Below, piece by piece: positions 11,045 to 21,849 of a DNA stretch of 64,000 nt (positions are counted from its first letter, which is position 1; each line of letters opens with the position of its first letter). The stretch lies in the NCBI RefSeq assembly GCF_910592395.1, contig NC_088320.1, forward strand, positions 1,612,001-1,676,000, in the 5' to 3' direction. Under the pieces are notes generated by a model. The model had not been told where the DNA came from. It saw only the letters and a program-made list of their open reading frames with translations, and made no database searches. The position numbers were made by a program, and so were the translations under genes. The DNA is from Lineus longissimus. Its lineage: Eukaryota > Nemertea > Pilidiophora > Heteronemertea > Lineidae.

Positions 11045-13738
11045 TTATTCGGCTTTCTGAGCCTTTTCCGCCTGCTTCTTTTGGTACTCCTTGTACTGGG
11101 CATCAGTGCCAAATATCTTGTCCCACCAGGTGAACGTGGAGGAGTAGTTGCCATTGAAGTTCATGTGATGAAAGTCGTGGAATTTCGCACCTAGAGAGAA
11201 GAAGAAGTGACTAGATTACAATAAAGGCTGAATGGCTGGACTCCAGGACAGCTGGAAACCGCCGCAGGTTCGCCATATACGATGGTTCTTAATGCACAGT
11301 GGAACCTTTACGGACACCTCTGTTGACATGCAGGACACAACCGCTCTCTGTCAAGGCATCGATGATGTCCTTAATAACACGAGAGGTTCATGGGATACTC
11401 ACCGCCATAAAATGGAATAAGATGGAAGATGTTGAGATAGGGGATGTCGTATCCACTGTGGACGTCAATGGTCTCGAACAGCCTCACGATAACCCAGGCC
11501 CACAGGAGTACCATGTGGTTACAGAAGACCATTATTCCAATGAAGAAACCCATGCCGAGAACTGAAAACGAAATAGACCAATTTAAGAAGCAAGCTCCCC
11601 GCCGATCGTCCTCGTAAATGGTAGCTTAAAATACAGGTTTTGAAACTGTTACACCGACGAAGCGTCTGTCGAGTCACCAAGTCCTCGGGTGCTAATTGCT
11701 TTACTCGACACTCGGATATAACCGTTTATACACTCAGTTTTACAAGAAATCGGGAAAATTTCAGAAAAAAATCGCCGATATCTTTATGACCACCTGTATA
11801 CGTACTCATTGTTTCAGCTGGGTGGGCGTACTCTGCTACCATACCAAAGGGGACCTGGAAAGGTAGACAAAGTTAGAAGAAGAGGCCTTGCGCGGTTGTG
11901 CGTGGAAAATCTCTGGCCGGACAAAATGCCAATCCACAGGTGTGGTAGAGAACTCTTCCCAATGACAGAATGTCCTGGGGAGCTAGGAAGATTTGTGGCT
12001 GAACGTCGCACCTGCTTTAGGAGTATAGTGGCGTGATAGAGATGATTACCTGGTAGTGATGGTGAACCTTGTGAATGTACTTGTAGATGCGTTTATCGTG
12101 GAGGGCTTGATGAAGGAAGTAGTGCCAGGTGTCCTCGATCACAGCACACCCGAACACCTGTGCGGCGAGGATGTACCTAAAACCATAAAACGAAAGCATG
12201 AATTGAAAGTGTGGTCCACGTCAGAGGAGGTAATGCGTTTTTATGCGATAGTTTCGCTGGTCATTGCGTCGGAGTTCTTGGCCATGCTCTGACGCCATCG
12301 CCATCTCGGTAGAAGTCACAAGTCACGCGCGGTCACCTTCATTCGGCAATAAGGAGGCAGCTGATATCACCCAACAGTAGTCAATTTAACCATCTGAACT
12401 TCGTTCGATCTTTTGTCACCAGTCTTGTTACCGGTATCGCCGCAGAGAATTCATATTTTCCACATTTCATAACAGTTTCGTCAACTCCGGACTGACAGGA
12501 TGTGACGGACTTTCAAATGAAAGCAACGTCAGCTCTCAAAACGGACCCGAATGCAATCGTCGTAGCGACTAAATCTTCCCAACCTACCATCTAGGAAAAG
12601 TCGCCCAATCATAGGGAATCTCGAAGAACTCGGTGAAAATGTAAGTGCCGAAGATGAGAGGCATTTGGATGCAGAAATGGTTGAACATCAGCACGCGGAA
12701 ACATTTCATTTGTTTATCTTCTGGTTTATCCTTTAGAAAACAAAACAAAAATAAATTTACTAACGCCGGCTTCACGCCCAAGAGAGGGGTTTACGAGGTA
12801 TTCTGCTCTGCAATGATTGTAACTTTAAAAGCCACTGCGGTATGGTAGAGTGCGGACGGTCGCAATTCTTTTCTTTGCAGTGGTTTGAATGTGACTTAAA
12901 AAAGCTCTGCGTTGGAGTGTAGATGATAAGACGCAGGTCTCGCGGCTCTGGGCGATTTAAAATTTACAGCTCCTCGGCCGACACTGCAGGGGGCAACACC
13001 AGGGTGTGTGCAGACAGTCTATCACCGTGGTTTTTGATCTTACATCTTGTATCTTGAATCTTCTCATGAACGGCACGAATTGGAAAAGAAATGCAGGAAG
13101 GCAGGCCGCGAAATAAACAAACTGAAAAGTAGAGAGAGAGAGAGAGCGATCATGGTGCTGATGAACATCTTTCTTGACGAGTTTTGTCCTGGCGTGGTAA
13201 GAATTGAAGGTTCTTGAGTCTGTATAGAACAATACCTAATAATCCGTCACTATTAGTGCAATACAGAGGACGGACACTTTTCCAATAGAGCCGGTTTTTC
13301 AAGGACAGTTTCCTAACTGTTTATATCCAATATCCCCCTCTTCCCCACGCTAATCTATCTCAATGCCCCCCCCCCCCTCCCCTCGCTATCCTGTTGGCGA
13401 TATCGGCGTTGTGCGTCGATCGGTATCCCTCCTTCATCCGGAGGAGACGCCGGTAGACTGATCACAGGCACATGAAGATAAAAACACCAGCCCAAAATAT
13501 GGGCAGGTGTTTTCAGTTGTGCTCGAGGCGCCGAATGACAAAATCCGACAGATTCCCCGATGTAACCTACCTCGTGAACTATCAGAGATCCCCAAGTTGC
13601 GATTTGAAATTTGGAGTAGTTGTTATTCATGCTCGTCCACAGCTCCCCAAAAGAGGAGGTGATGGGATTGTCCGGTAGGTTGGCCAGACCATCCTCGATG
13701 GCCACAGTCAGCGGACTCAGAATGGACGGGGTAGCCAT
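11045..13738 (-). CDS. MSMO1: Methylsterol monooxygenase 1 (C4-sterol methyl oxidase)
   Basis: Minus-strand exons: 13571-13738, 13044-13121, 12588-12730, 12050-12176, 11806-11854, 11403-11561, 11045-11190 (870 nt, 289 aa; human protein about 293). The enzyme is an ER membrane di-iron oxidase that removes the C4 methyl groups of lanosterol-derived sterols. The three histidine boxes are present: HYFLH (about 148-152), HKVHHH (165-170) and HDFHH (246-250). Other family signatures are [24 protein letters not shown] and STFTWWD. Splice phases agree at every junction. It is divergent from SF3A1, with 1.5 kb between start codons. The GAATAA at the end places the stop codon within an AATAAA-like hexamer; a second AATAAA at 10623-10628 (minus strand) is the likelier poly(A) site, giving a 3' UTR of about 420 bp. 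Confidence 0.95.
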
Positions 13739-14406
13739 GTTGCGTCCTGGTCGAAATCCGACTCTAAAGTGACAAACGACACTGCGGGGATCTCAAATCT
13801 CAAAACATACGTGATATAAACATGGAAGTGGACTTTGTCTTTGTGTAACGCGTCCCAGACGACCTTTAAATAACCCAGTCTCGCGCAGTTATCTAATCAT
13901 TGTTGTCGATCACTCTTCAGTGTAAAGCATGGTTCTCTTCAAAGCTCACAGGGGAGCCCTATTGAAATTGCGCGAGATTGATCATTCAATTTCCACACGT
14001 CGTCTGCATGACCTCGCCTGATTCTAATGGTGGCCAATCATAGACCGTCTGCTCTGTGATGCCTTATCAATCCACCCGTGGTTCCACACCTCAATCCGTT
14101 ACCTCTGTGTATGATCGTTCCTTTGCTTCTTATGTCACTTCAAAATATATCATTGCCCAATATCGGCCAAAATCAATAATTCTGTTTGTAAAATATGTGA
14201 CATTGTGCAACGCCAGACAAAGAGCTAACCTGGGAAAAAGGTAAGCCTCGGTTTCGATAGTAATCGGCGGGAAATGTTGGGATTTCGAATGTCATTTCAA
14301 TCACACAACCAATAAAGTGATTGTCAAACACCGTCAATCCTCTTAGTGTACCTGAAGTCAAACACGTGCGGTTCAGCCTTAAAGTACTACTACACTCCAT
14401 GCAGAG

Positions 14407-14715
14407 GCAGTGGATTCAGCTTCAGAGGTGGTCAAACGGTACAACAACAGTTTTTCGACTCTGTCGGAGGCTGGATTTATGTGGGATCAGGACGACGCAC
14501 GCCCTATATATAACGCTGATAGATCGGCATTACCCTTGGGATATCCAATCTTAATCGAACTATACAAGGAGGGTGTCCTTGAGAAAGAGGACTTCGAGGC
14601 AATGTACACGCATGAAATAGTCGTTCCGGCATTTCCGGGTTTAGCGGGCGTCCTCTATCGCCTACTTGATGCGGTCTTCTACTTAGAAAGAATAATGTTG
14701 AGTTGCCGGTATTAG
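14407..14715 (+). CDS. Orphan protein-like reading frame, possible single exon or gene relic
   Basis: A CAG acceptor-like site with a preceding CT-rich tract is followed by an open frame of about 100 codons with an ordinary globular composition (for example GFMWDQDDARPIYNADRSA and IVVPAFPGLAGVLYRLL). It lacks the low complexity of chance ORFs, and there is no ATG at its start. I do not recognise the family. It sits in the MSMO1-SF3A1 intergenic region, 560 bp before SF3A1, on the same strand as SF3A1 but not part of it. It could be a remnant of another gene or an exon of an unannotated transcript. Confidence 0.3.
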   Translation, partial: AVDSASEVVKRYNNSFSTLSEAGFMWDQDDARPIYNADRSALPLGYPILIELYKEGVLEKEDFEAMYTHEIVVPAFPGLAGVLYRLLDAVFYLERIMLSCRY

Positions 14716-15276
14716 CATGTCCTAAATGTCCCCCTGGAAAAGTTTCCTTCCCGATCGATGGTGACATGATTAGGTATGGGTCTATACAGTAGAGATACCT
14801 ATGAACTTCAATACCTCAGATCGAGAATAAAATGTAGCACTTCGTTGCATCAAAATCACTGTGAGGCCCAGGATCATCCTGAACCGAGGTGCCGGCGAGG
14901 GGAGGAGCATGCGACTGACTATGGTATTCGAGGATGGGCCATGTATGGGCTCGGGACGCTTTTATTATTGCACATGATCATTATGAAAAAAATCACATTC
15001 CTTTCCAAACGATTCAACAGTTGTGTGAGTTCACTAGAGCTTGCACTTCACATATTAAGTATGAAAACATTGAGATCAAACGTGGACCAATAAAAAACGT
15101 TACACCGATCGTTTATAAAATCACAACCAACCTTGTTTGTGCGTAGTGTTTAGGGAGACATACCCGGTGGCTAATACACGGTCGATGTGGAAGATGTCGA
15201 TAAAGGTTTATTAACAGAAAAAATCGGCCATGTTCCGGAAACGTTTCTGAATTTGATAAGAAATAAAACATAAAAC

Positions 15277-18200
15277 ATGCCTGAACTAATACCTCCCACA
15301 CAGATCGAGCCGCAGGAGGAGGCGCCACAAAAAGCACCAACTATTGGCATTATATATCCGCCTCCAGAAGTCAGAAGTATCCTTTTTAAAGCATTAGAAA
15401 TTACGCAGAAAAAGCTGTAAGCTATATACATCGTCCATGCATTGCGATGCATGCCATGTACGTGATGTACACTACGCCTGTAACAACATTTTATACCCCA
15501 TTTAGTCTGTACTGGATTAACGCCAAATTACAGTTTATCCCAACTTATAACAAAAAAAGATGAAGTTATTCCTCTAATTATTAATATACTTAGTAATGTA
15601 TTGTATAGTATAGCAGTATTGGACCTGATCGTGACGTGGGCAGGATGGGAAGACAAAGAGTCGTGTTACCGACTATGATTGGCCGCCGACAGTTGACCTC
15701 CATGATCAGGTCATCTATCTACCGTACAGTACATCTGGGTCTGGGAATGAATGTCTGGCATCTGCTGTCTTCAAAATAGATTATCAATCGTTATGATAAT
15801 TGTACAAACATGTAATATCAGGATTAGCAATTTCAGAACAAACTTTAACTCAAGTGCTCAGATATTGTGGACAAGACTGCAAGTTTTGTGGCAAGGAATG
15901 GGCCTGAATTTGAAACTCGAATCCGTCAAAATGAGATCAACAATCCGAAGTTCAACTTCTTGAACCCGAATGACCCTTATAATGCATACTACCAGCATAA
16001 AGTAAAAGAGTTCAAAGAAGGGAGAGGTCAGGAGCCATCAGCTTTAAAGGTGAGGATGCGGCTTGTTTTAGAAGGGCGCTGCAATTTTGTGCGACAAAAG
16101 GGCACTTTTGCCAATTTTAATCTGTTGTTGATTGGAATCATAACTCATTTTTCCTTGAACTTTGTTAAAAAATGATAAATAACACACAATAACACAGCAT
16201 CATTTTCACAGAAGAATTTATTCAAATTTGAAATTTAAAATGATCTTCTGACTGCAGCTTGGAAGCCTTCTTGGACCAGGAGCAGTACTGAAGACACTGG
16301 ATCAGCAGATTAAAGTTCCAGAACCTGTAGTACCAACAGAACCACCACCAGAGTATGAGTTTGTGGCAGACCCTCCTTCAATCTCCGCCTTTGACCTGTA
16401 AGTATTAATTGTATGGAGTGTTTCTTATTAAATCAACCATTCGAAAGCAGAGGTTTCTGGAGGAACCAAAGGCCGAAAGGGTAGCTTCCAGGTTCCAGTA
16501 TAGGAACAAAAATATAAGCTGCTCGCCATTAAACTTTATATATATCGTAAGTTGTGAAGGAACCCTAAGTATTTCCATTTCTTTCAGGGATGTGGTCAAG
16601 CTTACAGCGCAGTTTGTGGCTCGCAATGGCCGACAGTTTCTTACCAACTTGATGAATCGTGAGCAGCGGAACTACCAGTTCGATTTCTTACGTCCACAAC
16701 ACAGTTTGTTCACTTACTTCACAAAGTTGGTGGAACAGTACACGAAGGTAAACAAATCTAGTCTTTATTCACTTACCGAACCAAGTTAGTGGAACGGTAG
16801 GTGAAAAGTCTTTATTCACAATCACTTACCTAATCTAGTTAGTGCAACAGGAGGTCCAATTTAATCTTTCAATTACCCATCCAGAGTTAGTATACAGTAC
16901 AAACCTGTGAAAAAGCTAGTCTTTTATTCCGTTTCCTACTCTTTCATGATGATCTCCTCTCTCTTTCACAGATCCTTATTCCGCCAAAAGATCTTCTTGC
17001 CAAGTGCAAAGGCGAGGCAGAAAATCCCAAAGAGGTTCTTGATCAGGTTCGATACCGCATGGAATGGGCAAAGTTCCAGGAGAGGGAACGTCGTAAGGAA
17101 GAAGAGGCCTTGGAACGAGAGCGTGTTGCATATGCCCAAGTCGATTGGCATGATTTTGTTGTTGTGGAGACGGTCGATTTCCAAGCTAATGAGCAGGGTA
17201 ATCTGCCACCACCAACAACACCTGAGGAAGTGGGTGCCAGAATGATCGCACAGGAGCGTTATGAAGATGTAAGTTATCACTCTTTGTGGAAAATCAGTCA
17301 GCAAGTGTTTTGGGTCGTCTACATATTCAGCCAGTCAAGCAATCCTTCAGTCGGTCAGATGGTTGGTCAGTCAGTCAGTCAGTCAGTCAGTCAGTCAGCA
17401 AATCAAATCTGTATCTCTTTATGTTCTAGGGTGATGTTGAAATGGATGTTGAATCAGAAGATGACGACGATGATGGCAGCGATGCGGAGAGCATCGATGA
17501 AGAAGCCACAACAGACGAGGAGTTGGGCAAGAAGGAGGAGAGCTCTTCAGAAGAGGAGGATGACGAATCTGTACCACCTCCACCACCCAGCGTCCCGCCA
17601 CCACCTCCTGATGCTCCTAAACCGCCGCCACCACCTAGTGACAGGCCGCAGCTCCCACCATTACCGCCAGCTCCTGGTGACGTTATCATTAGGAAGGACT
17701 ACGATCCTAAAGGTTCGTGTTAGCTAGCATGACGATTGAACAAGGTCGTTGATTTGTGGGTGTGACTTTACGTATCTTATTGCACTCTGATTTGGAAATA
17801 GGATATTATTCAGCAATCTTTGAACTAGCCAGGTATTTTGAGACACCCTTTGCAAGTACCACAGTATTGCTGAGGACCATGCATGTCATGTATTATAACT
17901 GTTTTTAATGTGTTTTTTTCGTATTTTTCAGCGCCAAAGAATGTGCACATGAGCCAGGATCAGTTCCTTGTCTCGCCCATCACTGGAGAGAAGATCCCTG
18001 CAGACAAGGTCCAGGAGCACGTCAGAATCGGTGCGTGCATTTCAATTTATCACAAAACAAATAAAGCTTGTACATTAAACATGTTCAAACTCTGGAAGCA
18101 TTTAATTGCAGTTACCGACTGTAGATTTTATCTTGAAAAACAAACAAATACACTGTACGAATACGTTATATTGTATTGTGATGTTGTATGAGTCTGTGGT

Positions 18201-20601
18201 GTCAATGGCAATGCCTTCATTATCCTTTCAGGCTTGTTGGATCGTAAATGGATGGAGCAGAGAGACCGCCAGCTCGCCGACAAGCAGGAACATGAAGAAG
18301 TCATTGCACCTGGTATCTCTATTGGCAGTAACTTGAAGAGGCTCTCAGAGCGACGTACCGATATCTTTGGTGTTGGAGCAGAGGAGACGCAAATTGGTAA
18401 AAAGGTTCGTATGAGTGGTTGATTCCATGTTGATAGATGTGTGTGAAATGTGCTTCTGGGATATTATACTACGAAGCTAATCTCTACACTGAAGGGTCAT
18501 TGAGTAATTGGCTGTAAAGTGTTATCAGACACCCCATTGGGTCTATAGCAGAAGCTACAGCATATACAATACAGGAAACAGATTACGTCAAGCGCGAACT
18601 TGAAAAGGCCTAAACTGTGTTGCATTCTAAGTCTGTACAATCGTACTCTTCAGATCGGTGAGGAAGACAAGAGGGTGAAGGAGAAGGTGACCTGGGATGG
18701 TCACACAGCCTCGATGGAGAAAGTCTCGCAGAAGGCCCGTGAGAATATCTCGATTAAGGAGCAGATTGCTTTGATTCACAAGGTTCAAGGATTAGTGTGA
18801 GTAGCAAGTTGTTATGATGCCCCGCTGTGTGTTCAAGAATCTTTAAAATACAGTTGGATCCACTGGGTAGGTCAAGTACCATTCTAAACCAAAAGTACCA
18901 TCGAATGAGTTATATGCCCAGGTGAGCAAAATGTGGACCATGTTGTGATGAGACCACGTATAAAATCATTCTTTTCATTACTGGGTATCAAGAGGGAGAA
19001 CCCATGGTTTTGAGTATCATTTCCATTCATCAAAGTTGGTGTAATGGTATGAGGACAATGCTTGTATCAGATCACTTTTACCAAAACTGGTTTGTCACTT
19101 CTTCAGTCACGACGACACAAAAGAAAAGATTGGCCCTGCTCTGCCCAAGAATCCACCATCGACATCACACACGCTGCCCAAGCCGCAGCCCCCTCCCCCT
19201 GCTGTCTCGGTACCTAAGCCTGCACCTCCGCCGCAACAAGTGCAGATGCAACCCAAGTCAATGCCGAAACCGATGCAGATGCAAATGAGGCAGCCGATGG
19301 GACGTCCGATGGGTGGGCCTGTGATGGTGATGCCACCTGGACCGCCTGGTTTGGGACCTCCAGGCATGAGGCCACCTCCTCTGATGGGTGAGTTGGTAGA
19401 CACGCAAAGTCTAGTTGGGGCAATCAGTTGATAGTCCAATATCAACAACAGTAGAGGAATGACTTGGCTTGACAATTGAACCTGCTCTGTCATGAAACTT
19501 TTAAGTAGAACTTGGGACAGTTGCTCACCAGATGACTTACAAATTGTATTCACAACTTCATCAATAGTAGAACTTTAGGGTCTCTCACAGATTGATAGAT
19601 ATTTAACATTATTTTCTACAGGACTACAGCCGCCAATGGGTATGCCTCATATGGGTGGGCCCCCGATGGGGGGTTTCATGGGGCCCCCAATGGGCCATCC
19701 GATGCCTCCACAAATGGAGGAAGAGCCTCCATCCAAGAGGATGAAAACAGAGGAGAGCTTGGTCCCAGAAGAAGAGTTCTTGAGGAGAAACAGGGTAAGA
19801 ATAAACAATTCTCCATTTGATGAATTTAAATGCTACCAGCCAACTCAAACCTTAGTTGAAGTTACAAGGGCTATCGTTGGCCTTAAGCTCTCTCAGTGTA
19901 GAACCAATGCAGCAGCAGAAGGGTGAGGTAATTACCCAGTGTCTGAGTTCAAAGCAGATTTGGACTTGATCAGTTTGGGAGTGGGACCAGAAACATAGGA
20001 TCAAGCATGCATGACCTTAAGTGTTTGTTTCTTTGATTTCAGGGTCCAGTCACATTCAAAGTTGCTGTGCCTAGCATGCCGGACAAGGGAGAGTACAAAC
20101 TCAGTGGACAGATGCTTATGTTCACCTTGCCTCTTACAGACAGCGTGGCCGTCATCAAGGCTAAGCTTAACGAGGAGGTTGGCATGCCAGCTGGCAAGCA
20201 GAAACTGCAATATGATGTGAGTGCAAAAGGCTTTCTAGTGGTCTTATTCCTTGGTTTGAAAGATATGGGTTGGGCAAACATCATGCCACTTAAGGTGGCA
20301 TTTGTAATTCAGGCCTAATTCCCTATTTCTGTAGAGACTGGCATAGAGAGAAGGATCTACATGTACATGTATGCCTATGAAGCCTTTTAAGAAATAGAGT
20401 GATGTTATTGATGGGAAGTTTTGGCAAATTATATGAAATTCTTTTCTATCATCATTTCTATTTCGAGCAGAACTAATTCATAATTTGTCTTCTTTCCAGG
20501 GCCTGTTCATCAAAGATTCAAACACACTGGCCTACTATAACTTTGTGCACGGAGCGACGGTTGTTCTTCAGCTGAAGGAAAGAGGAGGAAGGAAAAAGTA
20601 A
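15277..20601 (+). CDS. SF3A1: Splicing factor 3A subunit 1
   Basis: Thirteen exons: 15277-15376, 15862-16049, 16258-16397, 16588-16747, 16972-17268, 17430-17712, 17932-18030, 18232-18404, 18654-18796, 19107-19387, 19622-19794, 20043-20216, 20500-20601 (2313 nt, 770 aa; human 793). It is a U2 snRNP component needed for branch-site recognition in the nucleus. SURP1 lies at about 36-85 (VDKTASFVARNGPEFE) and SURP2 at about 143-196 (LTAQFVARNGRQF). These are followed by the conserved WAKFQERERR and QVDWHDFVVVETVDF region, an acidic stretch with poly-Pro, TDIFGV, KVTWDGH, a Met/Pro/Gly-rich linker, a KRMKTEE nuclear signal, and a C-terminal ubiquitin-like domain (about 680-770) ending GGRKK. The start codon in MPELIPPTQ precedes the conserved IIYPPPEVR. 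Two donors have the unusual form GTTCGT (17713, 18405). Confidence 0.97.
17366..17399 (+). repeat. (GTCA)n microsatellite in SF3A1 intron 5
   Basis: About eight consecutive copies of GTCA lie 30 bp before the acceptor of exon 6. The repeat is intronic and probably length-polymorphic. Confidence 0.85.
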
Positions 20602-20995
20602 ATTTCCGTTTCTGCGGCGTGAAGGAAAAAAATGAAAATCATGTGGTGGACATTGTGTTGCATTTAGATTTACGTCTGTCTTAATATTTTTGAATATGAA
20701 ATCTCTGCGTACGTTGATATTATCTAGCATATGTTGTAAGGTCCTGTAAGACCCATCACTGGTACATTGATTAAAATCGCCGCACTGGCTATGAATGTTT
20801 GCTGCAACTTATCATAATCTGTTGCTTTGGTTCAATTTGTCTGGCTCTCACCTTCATTATCATGCTATAACATCATATGTTGCTTATAAAGTTATAATTG
20901 CCACATAATGTCAGTGTCTCATAGGAGGTCATAAACATTGCAGGTGTCCTAAGTACTGAACATGAGCACAATGCTGTATGATTAATTATGAAAAG

Positions 20996-21001
20996 AATAA
21001 A
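20996..21001 (+). terminator. Poly(A) signal of SF3A1
   Basis: AATAAA lies 395 bp after the SF3A1 stop codon, giving a 3' UTR of 20602 to about 21020. Confidence 0.7.
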
Positions 21002-21129
21002 GCCACTCTGGACCTCATCATCAACTCATTTGTCCTTTCACTCCTTCTGCTACTGGGTACTGAAATAGCCTTGGTCCATGAAGGGTATGCACCATGATTG
21101 CACACAAGAAACCAACTATCAACTTCACT

Positions 21130-21720
21130 CGGGTTGTGCCAGTCTTCAAGGGCACAGCAAGATCTGTAGCTCCATATCGGGCCCCTAAGTGTTGTCGTCA
21201 GTTAGAGAACCTATCACCAGGTTGTACCAGTCTTCAGAGCACAGCAAGATCTGTAGCTCCATCAGTCCCCTCGGTGTTGTCATCAGTGAAGATTGTGCCA
21301 GGTTGTGGAAGAGACAACCTATCACCAGGTTGTACCAGTCTTCAGAGCACAGCAAGATCTGTAGCTCCATCAGTCCCCTCAGTGTTGTCATCCGTGAAGA
21401 TTGTGCCAGGTTGTGGAAGAGACAACCTATCACCAGGTTGTACCAGTCTTCAGAGCACAGCAAGATCTGTAGCTCCATCAGTCCCCTCGGTGTTGTCATC
21501 AGTGAAGATTGTGCCAGGTTGTGGAAGAGACAACCTATCACCAGGTTGTACCAGTCTTCAAGAGCTTAGCAAGTTCTGTAGCTCCACCAGGCCCCTCATG
21601 TTGTCGTCAGTAAGGGACAACCTATCACCAGGTTGTACCAGTCTTCAAGAGCTCGGCAAGATATGTAGCTCCACCAGGCCCCTCGGTGTTGCACCAGTCT
21701 CCAAAAGCACTGCATACAAA
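21130..21720 (+). repeat. 108-bp minisatellite array
   Basis: The word CTATCACCAG recurs at 21211, 21319, 21427 and 21535, exactly 108 bp apart, and again at 21622 after a shortened 87-bp unit. Degenerate partial copies flank both sides. Successive full units are almost identical. Because 108 is divisible by three, long reading frames stay open in several frames on both strands; the longest would encode a 36-residue repeat including TSLQSTARSVAPSVPSV. I read this as a side effect of unit length and not as a gene. Confidence 0.9.
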
Positions 21721-21849
21721 TTCGCACCCCATCAGACCCCTGTCGCACTCCATCGGTCCCCAGGCAAACCATCAACACCTTCAGCGCTACGTTGCCCAAA
21801 TCCTCCCTCATTGAGTTGGTTATCGGAGTCTCATGGACTTTACTGAAGA

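Noticed and set aside
21094-21846. A 250-codon frame of tandem 36-residue repeats
   Set aside because: It coincides exactly with the 108-bp minisatellite, is open in more than one frame and on both strands, and has no domain, so it is explained by repeat length.
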